From contig JBELMB010000116.1 of the NCBI GenBank assembly GCA_042088665.1, positions 1-17,033 on the forward strand: DNA of 17,033 nucleotides, given 5' to 3'. Each line of letters begins with the position of its first letter. The stretch's first letter is position 1. Below are positions 1-7,037 of the stretch, piece by piece. Under the pieces are notes generated by a model. The model did no database searches, was not told where the DNA came from, and worked only from the letters and a program-made list of their open reading frames with translations. This stretch comes from JBELMB01 sp042088665 (GTDB lineage Bacteria > Pseudomonadota > Alphaproteobacteria > Rhodobacterales > Rhodobacteraceae). A program made the position numbers and the translations under genes.

Positions 1-932
1 GCCACCTTCAGCGCTTCGGTTGCGGCCTTGCGGCGCTGCATCGGGTTGGCGCCGGGGCCAAGCGCGGTCTGCACCGCTTCGATCCAGATCCGCGGGGTCT
101 TTGCCAGCCGCTCCGGGCGGGCGCCCTGTCCGGCCGGGTTGATGCGGGCAAGGATGCCGGGCAAACGGTCCGCCACCTGGCTGCGGGACATGCCCGTTTT
201 CAGCGAGGGGTCGTAATAGGTGCGCAGGATCAGCATGTCATAGCCGGTCAGCACCGTGTGCACATTGTCGTCGTTGAAGACCGAATCCGGCAGGCGGTAC
301 AGGTCGTTCAGCGGCCCCATGGCCTGCGCCAGCTCTTCGTGCAGGCAGTCGCGCACCTCTTGTGGGGCGGCGTCATTGGGCAGGAAGATCGCCAGCGTCT
401 CGCGCTTGCGCAGTTGCGACCAACTGGTCTGCTTGGTGCGCCGCGCCGCCTTGTATCCCTTCAGCGAAGTGACATTGGGCACCACGAAACAGGCGGCAGT
501 GGGCAGGGCGGCGCGGATCTCGGAGCGCGGCACGGCCTGAATGGTGATCGAGGCCTGTTCCGCCTGCGTCTGCGAGATATTGATCCCCGCTTCGGTGCGC
601 AGCCGGTGCACAAGCCGTCCCAGATCCGGTCCCAGCGATGCAGGCGGCTGCCCAGTGACGCGCACGGTGATCGGCCCCTCAAAGCGGGTCAGGGTCGGCA
701 GCGGCCGTCCCGATTCCAGCGAAAAGGCGAGGTCCAGGAAATCGCGGGCGATGTCTGAATTCGCGGCCACCGGCGCCTGTGGTCGCGGCACGGTAAAGCT
801 GCGCATCGGTGGCAACGACCCTCCCGTGTCTGTATTGGACACGGCACGCGTTGCGGTTTCGGTGGGAGATACGGGCATACAAGCGCCCAACATCAAATAG
901 AACGGCAGAAGGAACTTTCGGGCTCTACGCAT
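1..932 (-). CDS. DUF2927 family lipoprotein, C-terminus cut by window edge
   Basis: The reading frame is open from ATG at 932 down to the left edge, giving about 310 residues with the end missing. The N-terminus is basic (MRRARKF) followed by a short hydrophobic stretch and a lipobox, LGAC, so Cys18 is the probable lipidation site and the protein should be anchored facing the periplasm. A low-complexity linker (about 20-58) follows. The conserved part holds CLHEELAQAMGPLND (197-210) and LPDSVFNDDN (214-223), which I recognise as the DUF2927 signature; HEE looks like a metal-ligand motif, but catalysis is only an inference. The start overlaps the stop of the upstream acetyltransferase by one base (TGATG), which suggests translational coupling. 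The function is unknown. Assignment to the family is fairly secure. Confidence 0.8.
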   Translation of the reverse strand, partial: MRRARKFLLPFYLMLGACMPVSPTETATRAVSNTDTGGSLPPMRSFTVPRPQAPVAANSDIARDFLDLAFSLESGRPLPTLTRFEGPITVRVTGQPPASLGPDLGRLVHRLRTEAGINISQTQAEQASITIQAVPRSEIRAALPTAACFVVPNVTSLKGYKAARRTKQTSWSQLRKRETLAIFLPNDAAPQEVRDCLHEELAQAMGPLNDLYRLPDSVFNDDNVHTVLTGYDMLILRTYYDPSLKTGMSRSQVADRLPGILARINPAGQGARPERLAKTPRIWIEAVQTALGPGANPMQRRKAATEALKV

Positions 933-1387
933 CACGGTCTCTGGTATTTGATGAAGGGTGTGACGACGCCGATCCGGTCATAGAGCAGACGGGCGGTGTC
1001 GTTGAACTCTTGAGTCAACCAGTAGACGGAGGAGACGCCCTGCGCGTCGGCGGCCGCATAGACCCCCTCGATCAGCGCGCGTCCGATGCCTTTGCCCCGC
1101 ACGTCCGGGACGGCGTAGAGATCCTGCAGATAGCAGACCTCTTCGACTTTCCAGGCGTGGCGGTGGAACAGGTAATGTGTCAGTCCCACGACGCGACCGT
1201 CGAGGACGGCGACCAGCGCGTTGAAGTCACGCGGGTCATCCCCCAGAAGACGCGACATGGTCGAGGGATAGACAGCCTCGGGCACCGTGGTCTCGTAGAA
1301 GGCGAGATACGCCGTCCAGAGTTCACGCCACACCGGTTCGTCCTCCGCCCGCAATGCGCGCACGGTTAAAGCCGTTTGTTGGGACAC
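932..1387 (-). CDS. GNAT family N-acetyltransferase
   Basis: A 151-residue protein with the GNAT fold pattern: it probably transfers an acetyl group from acetyl-CoA to an amine on an unidentified substrate, in the cytoplasm. Motif A is visible as LQDLYAVPDVRGKGIGRAL (88-105), where R97-G98-K99-G100-I101-G102 forms the pyrophosphate-binding loop. Motif B is the YWLTQEFNDTARLLYDRIG segment (122-140), with the usual Asn and LY pair. The start is GTG at 1387, in frame with the N-terminal RAL..DE strand expected for the family; the ribosome binding site ahead of it is weak. Its stop overlaps the start of the DUF2927 lipoprotein gene by one base, so the two are probably one operon. Length is normal for the family. 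Confidence 0.85.
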   Translation of the reverse strand: MSQQTALTVRALRAEDEPVWRELWTAYLAFYETTVPEAVYPSTMSRLLGDDPRDFNALVAVLDGRVVGLTHYLFHRHAWKVEEVCYLQDLYAVPDVRGKGIGRALIEGVYAAADAQGVSSVYWLTQEFNDTARLLYDRIGVVTPFIKYQRP

Positions 1388-1417
1388 GTTACAAGCCTGC
1401 CTGCTTTTGGTTGCTCA

Positions 1418-1432
1418 GATGTTCAAGACATC
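1418..1432. promoter_or_regulatory. Palindrome GATGT-N5-ACATC
   Basis: A perfect 5-base inverted repeat with a 5-base spacer (GATGTTCAAGACATC) lies 30 bases upstream of the GTG start of the acetyltransferase. Size and position would suit a dimeric repressor or activator. No regulator family is identified and chance occurrence is possible. Confidence 0.3.
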
Positions 1433-1552
1433 CGAAGTTTTTCTGTCCTCTATTGGGACACTATAGGGCAAAACAGGGGTTTATGCACAGAGTGTAATCA
1501 ACCTGTGGGCAAAATTTTCTCATGTTCGGGAAAAATGCAGTCTTATATCATT

Positions 1553-1567
1553 TTAACAGCATGTTAG
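1553..1567. promoter_or_regulatory. CtrA-like site TTAAC-N5-GTTAG
   Basis: TTAACAGCATGTTAG differs at one position from the TTAA-N7-TTAA pattern bound by the alphaproteobacterial cell-cycle and motility regulator CtrA. It also contains a perfect TAACA-GCA-TGTTA palindrome. It lies about 240 bases ahead of the DUF1217 start, with a possible TTAACC half-site nearer at 1714-1719. Binding is an inference from sequence alone. Confidence 0.35.
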
Positions 1568-1807
1568 CCAATGCACCAGAGCCACAATCCGGGTGTGGGC
1601 AAACCGCGAAACCGGGGTCTGGCGGGCAGACCATGGCGCGAATGGGGCCGGATTGGCAGGGCTTACGCCACGTCATGTGCGGCTGATTGGCGGATCAGAG
1701 GGGCGAAAGCAACGGTTAATCTCTGGGCGCTACCCTGTGAGGCAACCGCGCCCATGGCGGGCGCGTTGGTGAAAGCGGCCCGAAAGGGGCCCGCGGGAGT
1801 GACAGAC

Positions 1808-3730
1808 ATGGCCTTTACGCCAACGGTGATCGGATCGGGGTCCGGCGGCTACGCCTTCTTGACGCGCACGCGCGACTCGCAAATGGAAACTTTTGCGCGC
1901 TCGCCGGAGATCGCGCGCGACGTCGCCTACTTCAAGGAAAAGATCAAGACGATCGAAACGGTCGATGCGTTGATGGACAACCGCCGCCTGCTGGAACTGA
2001 CGCTGGGCGCCTTCGGGCTGGAGGAGGATATTTCGAACCGTGCCTTTGTCCGGCAGGTTCTGGAATCCGATCTCAATGATCCAACGTCGCTGGCCAATCG
2101 CCTGTCCGAAAAGAAGTACCTGACCATGGCGCGCAGCCTGAACTTTGCCGGCAGCGCGCGTTTGCCCGGCACGGACGCCACGGAGGATGTGAAACCCGCA
2201 TTGCAGGCCCTGTCCTCCGCAGATGACCTGTTCAAATTCGACAATGCCGCACTGCTGACCCGCACGCTGGAGGTGTTTGACATCTCTGGCGACGCCGGGC
2301 GCGAGGTGTTTCTCAAACAGGTGATGACCTCCAACCTCGATGACCCGACCTCTCTGGTCAACCGGCTCGAAAACAAGAGCTACGCAGGTCTCGCGCGGGC
2401 CTTTCAGGGGGTTGAGCCGCGGCTTGACGCCAGTTTCCTGCGCGGTCTGAGCGATGACATCGGCACCCGGCTTGAGGCGGTCGAGACGGCAGAGGAGCTG
2501 ACCAAGGACACCGGCCTGTTGCGTTCCGCGCTCAAGGTCTTCGGGCTGGAGGATCAGGTGAACAACACCTTCTTCCTGCAAAGCGTGCTGAACAGCGATC
2601 TCGACGACCCGAATTCCTTTGCCAACCGCCAGCGAGACACGCGCTACGCGGAACTTGCGGCGGTTTTCGATTTTCAGGGGCGACTGTCGGAACGCGACTC
2701 GATCTACGGCTTTGCCGATCTGATGGCGGACAAGCGCGAGGATTTCGCATCCTTCGATGACCTCATCGCCGACGAAGAGGTGCTCGACGCCACGCTGCGC
2801 GTCTTCGGATTGGAAAGGGACAGCTATCTCGCGCAGGAGGACAATCTGCGCGCGGTCATGGAATCAGACCTGACCGATGATGCCTCCGTTGCCAATACCG
2901 CCCTTGACCCGCGCTACGCCGCGCTCGCCGGGGTCTTTGGTTTTGGCGAGATCCTCGGCGGTGAGACCCAGGAAAATGCGCAGGATCGCCTGACCAACAT
3001 GATCGACGCGGTGGATGGCCAACGCTCCCGCATCAAGACGGGAGAGGAGTTCATTTCCCAGGCCGGTTTCCTGCTGGCCACGATGAACTTCTTCGACCTG
3101 CCGTCGAATTCCGCCGGCGGCGACCGTTTGCGCCGCGTGGCGCTTTCGGATCCGGAGGATCCGAACTCGCTCTTGAACCTCGTCGACGACACGCGCTACG
3201 GGGCCTTTTACGACGCCATGGATTTCAAGACGGCGGATGAGGGGCGCACCTATCCCATCGGCTTCGCCGCTTCCCTGACGGAGGCCTATCTCGAACGTCA
3301 ATTCGAGGCGCAGGTGGGCGAAGTGGACCCCAACATGCGCATCGCCCTCTCGCTGGAACGCGAGTTGACGCAGATCACCCAGAACGTGTCCAGCAATAAC
3401 GCCCGCTGGTTCTCTGTCATGTCCTCGTCGCCGCTGCGCGCAGCTTTCGAAAGCGCGTTTCGTCTGCCGTCCAGCTTTGGGTCGCTCGATCTGGATCGCC
3501 AGTTGGAGGATCTCAAGGACCGCTCAGAGAGTATTCTTGGCACATCCAACATCGATGAGATCCTCGCCGCGGACAAGATCGACGCCCTGCGCGAAGGGTT
3601 CCTGACAGGCATCGCCACCAGCACGCCATCGACCAGCGGCGTCAACGCTGCGCTGGTCCTGCTGGGGAACGTGCAAACCACGCAGCAGACCAATGGCTAT
3701 GACAGCGTGTTGGGAATCGTTTCCGCCTGA
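1808..3730 (+). CDS. DUF1217 repeat protein (640 aa)
   Basis: A 640-residue acidic protein of the DUF1217 family. I place the start at ATG 1808 because GGGAG at 1795-1799 lies 8 bases ahead and the first residues (MAFTPTVIGSGSGGYAFL) match a family N-terminus; the frame is open back to 1571 but lacks a comparable site. Five tandem repeats are seen, each ending in a version of SDLxDPxS followed by a YAxLA..F strand: residues 87-94, 175-182, 263-270, 353-360 and 447-454, a period of 88-94 residues. Residues 490-640 form a different C-terminal region with a predicted helical segment around 508-535. No signal peptide or membrane segment is evident. From memory, related genes often sit in flagellar clusters of rhizobia and roseobacters; no flagellar gene is present here. 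Its molecular role is unknown. Confidence 0.85.
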   Translation: MAFTPTVIGSGSGGYAFLTRTRDSQMETFARSPEIARDVAYFKEKIKTIETVDALMDNRRLLELTLGAFGLEEDISNRAFVRQVLESDLNDPTSLANRLSEKKYLTMARSLNFAGSARLPGTDATEDVKPALQALSSADDLFKFDNAALLTRTLEVFDISGDAGREVFLKQVMTSNLDDPTSLVNRLENKSYAGLARAFQGVEPRLDASFLRGLSDDIGTRLEAVETAEELTKDTGLLRSALKVFGLEDQVNNTFFLQSVLNSDLDDPNSFANRQRDTRYAELAAVFDFQGRLSERDSIYGFADLMADKREDFASFDDLIADEEVLDATLRVFGLERDSYLAQEDNLRAVMESDLTDDASVANTALDPRYAALAGVFGFGEILGGETQENAQDRLTNMIDAVDGQRSRIKTGEEFISQAGFLLATMNFFDLPSNSAGGDRLRRVALSDPEDPNSLLNLVDDTRYGAFYDAMDFKTADEGRTYPIGFAASLTEAYLERQFEAQVGEVDPNMRIALSLERELTQITQNVSSNNARWFSVMSSSPLRAAFESAFRLPSSFGSLDLDRQLEDLKDRSESILGTSNIDEILAADKIDALREGFLTGIATSTPSTSGVNAALVLLGNVQTTQQTNGYDSVLGIVSA

Positions 3731-3986
3731 TGCCGGTTCAGCGCCGCGCAGCCTGAGAAAGACGGCTCCCCGACACAAGCAAAGGTCGCAGGCTTTGCCC
3801 AAGTGGCAGGCATGAATTCGGACGCGGCCGGAAACAGGTCGCGCGCGCTGGCCAGAGATGTCGGTGCGGCATCACTGCCGAAGTCGGTCCGGACCATTTG
3901 CCCAGACGCGGCGACAGAACGGCGCGACCCGCCACCCCGGGCCGGGACCCGCAACGCCTCGTCAGAGGTCAATCAAACGGATGTTT

Positions 3987-4889
3987 TCACGCAAGAACAG
4001 CCAGCGAAATCAGCGTCAGCAGCGAGGTCCAGATGATCACCGGCGCGATGCTGTCCGTGCGCACGCCGTAAAGCAGCGCCAGCGAAAAGGCCATCGCACC
4101 GGACGGGCCAGCGGAGGCAAGGATGAACTGCGCCTGCCAGGCCTCTGGCCCCTGCGTCACCTGCACGCCGCCCCAGACCATGAGCGGAAACAGCACCAGC
4201 TTGATCACGCAGACCGCCACAACCACGCCTGACAGTGCAAGGCTTTGCCCCGACAGGATCACCCCCAGCGCAAAAAGCGTCAGCGGTGCCGCCCCGGCGC
4301 CGGCAAAGTCGAACGCGGTGAGCAGCGGCTCCGGCAGCGGCACGCCCGCAAGGTTCAGCACGATGCCCAAGGCGATGGCGATCAGCACCGGATTGCCCGC
4401 CAGCCGCCGCAGCGCAGGACCGGGCCCCACCCCGGGATTGGCCTTGATGTCCGTCGTGATGATGAAGAAGGCAAAGGAGATCGCCGCATCCCAGGCCACG
4501 ATGGCCGTCACCGGGGCGGCCCCGGCTTCTCCGTAGATCAGGATCGAAATCGGCCAGATATACAGCAAAGTGTTCACAAAGATCGTCGCCATGGCCAAAA
4601 GCCAGGATTCCAGCGGCTCGCGGCCAAAGACCCGAAGCGCCACCCAATAGGTGATGGAAAAGACCACGATCTGGCAGACCACATATCCCGCCAGCGTCGC
4701 GAATTCGAAATTGTCCCACTCCAGTCCCGCGATCAACGGCAGGATCAGCGCGGGTTGCAGACACAAGAAGGCCACGCGGTTGAAGGCGGCCGCCTCCACC
4801 CGGTCAAACCGTTTCGTCCAGCCCAGCGCAAAACCCAGCGCGAGCATGGCAAAGACCGGCAGAATGTCATGGGTCAGAACCTCGAACAT
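3987..4889 (-). CDS. AEC family (auxin efflux carrier-like) transporter
   Basis: A 300-residue integral membrane protein with about ten hydrophobic segments arranged as two groups of five around a central hydrophilic loop (about 150-163, TDIKANPGVGPGPALRRLAGNP). This layout, the N-terminal ILPVFAMLALGFALGW segment and the final PSGAMAFSLALLYGV segment match the AEC family. Members export or import small organic anions such as malonate or malate; the substrate cannot be read from sequence. The start is ATG 4889, giving normal family length. The gene lies 48 bases downstream of the MoxR ATPase on the same strand, so co-transcription is possible, although no functional link is known. It converges with the DUF1217 gene; the 256 bases between hold no gene I can support. 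Confidence 0.85.
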   Translation of the reverse strand: MFEVLTHDILPVFAMLALGFALGWTKRFDRVEAAAFNRVAFLCLQPALILPLIAGLEWDNFEFATLAGYVVCQIVVFSITYWVALRVFGREPLESWLLAMATIFVNTLLYIWPISILIYGEAGAAPVTAIVAWDAAISFAFFIITTDIKANPGVGPGPALRRLAGNPVLIAIALGIVLNLAGVPLPEPLLTAFDFAGAGAAPLTLFALGVILSGQSLALSGVVVAVCVIKLVLFPLMVWGGVQVTQGPEAWQAQFILASAGPSGAMAFSLALLYGVRTDSIAPVIIWTSLLTLISLAVLA

Positions 4890-4937
4890 CGCGCGCTCAG
4901 TCCCGACCGGACAAAGGCGCGCGAAGGCGCGGGCCGA

Positions 4938-5777
4938 TCACCGTCCGCCACGGGCCATAAAGGCCAGCCGTTCGAAAAGATGCACATCCTGTTCGTTCTT
5001 CAACAGCGCCCCGTGCAGTTTCGGCAGCGCATTGGCGCCGTCACGCTTGAGATCCTCGGCGGTAAGATCCTCTGCCAGCAGCAGCTTCAGCCAGTCGAGC
5101 ACTTCGGAGGTCGAAGGCTTCTTTTTCAGGCCCGGCTGGTCGCGCAACTCAAAGAACTGCGTCAGCGCCGTGTTCAGCAACGCGTCCTTTATGTCAGGGA
5201 AATGCACGTGGACGATCTTGCGCAGGGTCTCGGGCTCGGGAAACTGAATGTAGTGAAAGAAGCAGCGGCGCAGGAACGCGTCGGGCAGCTCTTTTTCGTT
5301 GTTCGATGTGATGATGACGATGGGCCGCTGGCGCGCGCGCACCGTTTCGCCGGTCTCGTAGACGTGGAATTCCATCCGGTCGAGTTCCTGCAACAGGTCG
5401 TTCGGAAACTCGATATCGGCCTTGTCGACCTCGTCGATCAGCAGGACCACCTTGCGATCCGCTTCAAAGGCCTGCCAGAGCTTGCCGCGCTTGATGTAAT
5501 TCGCCACGTCATGCACCCGCTCATCGCCAAGCTGGCTGTCGCGCAGGCGCGACACCGCATCATATTCGTACAGCCCCTGCTGCGCGCGGGTGGTGGATTT
5601 CACGTTCCACTCGATCATGTCCAGCCCGAGCGCCCCTGCGACCTGCCGCGCCAGTTCGGTTTTGCCCGTGCCGGGTTCGCCCTTGACCAGAAGCGGGCGT
5701 TCCAACGTCACGGCGGCATTCACGGCCATGGTCAGGTCTTCGGTGGCCACGTAGTCTTGGGTGCCTTCAAAACGCAT
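4938..5777 (-). CDS. MoxR-family AAA+ ATPase
   Basis: A 279-residue cytoplasmic ATPase from ATG 5777 (MRFEGTQDYVATEDL), the start usual in homologues; an in-frame ATG at 5816 would add 13 residues. Walker A is GEPGTGKT (33-40), Walker B is VVLLIDE (110-116), sensor 1 is the TSNN at 157-160, and arginine-finger candidates are R170-R171 in FLRRCF. The stretch QGLYEYDAVSRLRDSQLGD (67-85) and the C-terminal GLKKKPSTSEVLDWLKLLL segment are typical of the MoxR/CoxD branch. Such ATPases act as chaperones that mature or insert cofactors into enzymes, usually together with a von Willebrand A (CoxE-like) protein encoded just downstream. Here the next gene is a transporter instead, so the partner must lie elsewhere or be absent. 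Confidence 0.85.
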   Translation of the reverse strand: MRFEGTQDYVATEDLTMAVNAAVTLERPLLVKGEPGTGKTELARQVAGALGLDMIEWNVKSTTRAQQGLYEYDAVSRLRDSQLGDERVHDVANYIKRGKLWQAFEADRKVVLLIDEVDKADIEFPNDLLQELDRMEFHVYETGETVRARQRPIVIITSNNEKELPDAFLRRCFFHYIQFPEPETLRKIVHVHFPDIKDALLNTALTQFFELRDQPGLKKKPSTSEVLDWLKLLLAEDLTAEDLKRDGANALPKLHGALLKNEQDVHLFERLAFMARGGR

Positions 5778-6008
5778 GTCGGTGCTTTCTGGTCTGGTCT
5801 GATCTGGGGTTGGCATGGCGACGCCCCGGATAAGGCGCCGCGCGTGACAGGTAGAAGACCCGCCCGGCGAGGGCAAGCGTTGCCGCAAAGGATCCTGACT
5901 GCTGCGCGCACAGTCGCGGCAGAGGATGGTCGCTGCCGGGACTGCGCCTGCAGGCAATATGCCTTGCGGGTTTGGCCGCAGATCGCATGCTCCCGGATCG
6001 CCACGGTG

Positions 6009-6046
6009 CCCGGATCAGGGCGGCGTCAGACGCGCCTTGATCCGGG
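6009..6046. repeat. Large hairpin with CCCGGATC arms
   Basis: Bases 6009-6022 pair with 6033-6046 over 14 positions, 13 Watson-Crick and one G-T, and the 10-base loop could form a further small stem. No T-run follows on either strand, so it is not a classical terminator. The outer arms are CCCGGATC and GATCCGGG, the same octamer found elsewhere in this gap. Confidence 0.6.
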
Positions 6047-6171
6047 ACGCAATCGGGCCAACTTGCAGCGCAGACAGGCAAGGTACAGGCGGGGTGGAGG
6101 CAGCTGACGCTGGATATCCGTCCCCCCCGGGACCGTCAGCGGCCCATGCTTTGGCAGGCGCTGTTTTCAAT

Positions 6172-6212
6172 GTGATCCGGGGTGATCCGGGGTGATCCGG
6201 GCAAGATCCGGG
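6172..6212. repeat. Tandem decamer GTGATCCGGG, three copies plus a partial
   Basis: Three perfect adjacent copies of GTGATCCGGG occupy 6172-6181, 6182-6191 and 6192-6201, followed by a partial copy containing GATCCGGG at 6205-6212. The 10-base period nearly equals one helical turn, so copies face the same side of the DNA. The array lies about 180 bases upstream of the dksA start. Confidence 0.8.
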
Positions 6213-6318
6213 TGCGACGCACAGCGTTTTGCACGCTTTGTTTTCAGCGATGCGCCAAGGCCGCGCCGGGCAACCCTGCGCCCGCAGGACGCGGGGGAAC
6301 ATGGTGTCCAATCGGTGT

Positions 6319-6334
6319 ATTGTGTAGTGACAAT
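6319..6334. promoter_or_regulatory. Palindrome ATTGT-N6-ACAAT upstream of dksA
   Basis: A perfect 5-base inverted repeat with a 6-base spacer lies 60 bases ahead of the dksA start, where an operator or promoter element is expected. The TTGTGT inside its left arm could serve as a poor -35, but I cannot match a -10 to it. Confidence 0.3.
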
Positions 6335-6393
6335 GTCTGGGGCTTCGTTTAAGTGCACGCCGTAGGGGTGCCAGATATCTAGGGAAATTTACC

Positions 6394-6849
6394 ATGTCGG
6401 ATATTGGCCTTGACGAGGGAGCGGAAATGAAACCTGAAAGCTTTCTACCCGACGACTATCGGCCAGCAGAAGACGAACCCTTCATGAATGAGCGGCAGCT
6501 GGAGTATTTCCGGCGCAAGTTGCTCGGCTGGAGGGAAGATCTTCTGTCAGACAGTCGTGACACCATCGAAGCGCTGCAGGAAGGCACTCGGAACATTCCC
6601 GATGTGAACGACCGCGCCAGCGAAGAGACGGATCGGGCAATCGAACTGCGGACACGGGACCGCCAGCGCAAGCTGGTGTCAAAGATCGACAGCGCGCTGC
6701 GCCGGATCGACGAAGGCGAATACGGATATTGCGAAGTGACCGGCGAGCCCATCTCGCTGAAGCGTCTCGATGCGCGTCCGATCGCCACCATGAGCCTTGA
6801 GGCGCAGGAGCGCCACGAACGCCGCGAGCGCGTGCACCGCGACGATTGA
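6394..6849 (+). CDS. dksA: RNA polymerase-binding transcription factor DksA
   Basis: A 151-residue protein that aligns along its length with E. coli DksA, which enters the RNA polymerase secondary channel and, with ppGpp, adjusts initiation during starvation. The start is ATG 6394 with AGGGA at 6381-6385. The conserved MNERQLEYFRRKL..W helix (31-46) begins the coiled coil, and the functional tip is kept: PDVNDRAS gives D70, D73 and A75, matching E. coli D71, D74 and A76. The globular end is GYCEVTGEPISLKRLDARP (111-129). Of the four zinc ligands only Cys113 remains; the other three positions are T116, S134 and A137. This zinc-free form is, as I recall, normal for Rhodobacter-type DksA. A terminator-like hairpin follows 140 bases downstream. 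Confidence 0.93.
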   Translation: MSDIGLDEGAEMKPESFLPDDYRPAEDEPFMNERQLEYFRRKLLGWREDLLSDSRDTIEALQEGTRNIPDVNDRASEETDRAIELRTRDRQRKLVSKIDSALRRIDEGEYGYCEVTGEPISLKRLDARPIATMSLEAQERHERRERVHRDD

Positions 6850-6990
6850 GTCGCGCGGGTGGTGGCGGGCCTCCCGGGACAGCGTTTCCGGCGCGCCCGG
6901 CGGGGTCAGGTCGGGCGCCGTATCGACCTACAGCCGGGTCAGCCACGCCGCCCTGCGACGCTATACAGCAGTCCCGTTGAGGACAGAGCA

Positions 6991-7019
6991 AACGCCGGGG
7001 CCTTGTCCCGGCGTTTTTT
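6991..7019 (+). terminator. Intrinsic terminator after dksA
   Basis: AACGCCGGG (6991-6999) pairs perfectly with CCCGGCGTT (7007-7015) around a 7-base loop, followed by a run of six T (7014-7019). It is a strong rho-independent terminator for dksA. It ends only 18 bases before the start of the next gene. A possible -10 (TATACA, 6962-6967) lies ahead of it, so the hairpin may also sit in the leader of the monooxygenase transcript. Confidence 0.85.
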
Positions 7020-7037
7020 GTGGGCTTTGACGGTGGC

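Larger units (their letters stand above)
1388..1807. other. Divergent intergenic region, partly AT-rich
   Basis: This 420-base gap separates the leftward acetyltransferase operon from the rightward DUF1217 gene, so promoters for both should lie here. Roughly 1410-1570 is clearly richer in A and T than the surrounding genes. It holds a palindrome at 1418-1432, a CtrA-like site at 1553-1567, a DnaA-box-like TTATGCACA at 1481-1489, two copies of TGTGGGCAA (1504-1512 and 1594-1602) and a TTAACC half-site read on the minus strand at 1714-1719. The open frame running from 1571 into the DUF1217 gene has no good ribosome binding site and is treated as leader. I found no convincing -35/-10 pair. Confidence 0.5.
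5778..6393. other. Gene-free stretch with GATCCGGG repeats
   Basis: This 616-base gap separates the leftward MoxR ATPase from the rightward dksA, so it must carry promoters for both. I see no protein frame with family features or a good ribosome binding site. It contains a 14-base-pair hairpin (6009-6046), a tandem decamer array (6172-6212), seven copies of the octamer GATCCGGG in either orientation between 5992 and 6212, and a small palindrome close to dksA (6319-6334). Confidence 0.6.

Noticed and set aside
1571..1807. A 79-residue N-terminal extension of the DUF1217 protein
   Set aside because: It has no good ribosome binding site, unusual composition, and overlaps the likely promoter region; ATG 1808 has GGGAG at the right distance.
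3697..3972. Small minus-strand frame between the DUF1217 and AEC genes
   Set aside because: It overlaps the end of the DUF1217 gene, has no ribosome binding site that I can see and no recognisable features.
4245..6107. 620-residue plus-strand frame opposite the AEC and MoxR genes
   Set aside because: The translation is His/Arg/Gln-rich without any domain, while the minus strand carries two recognisable families.
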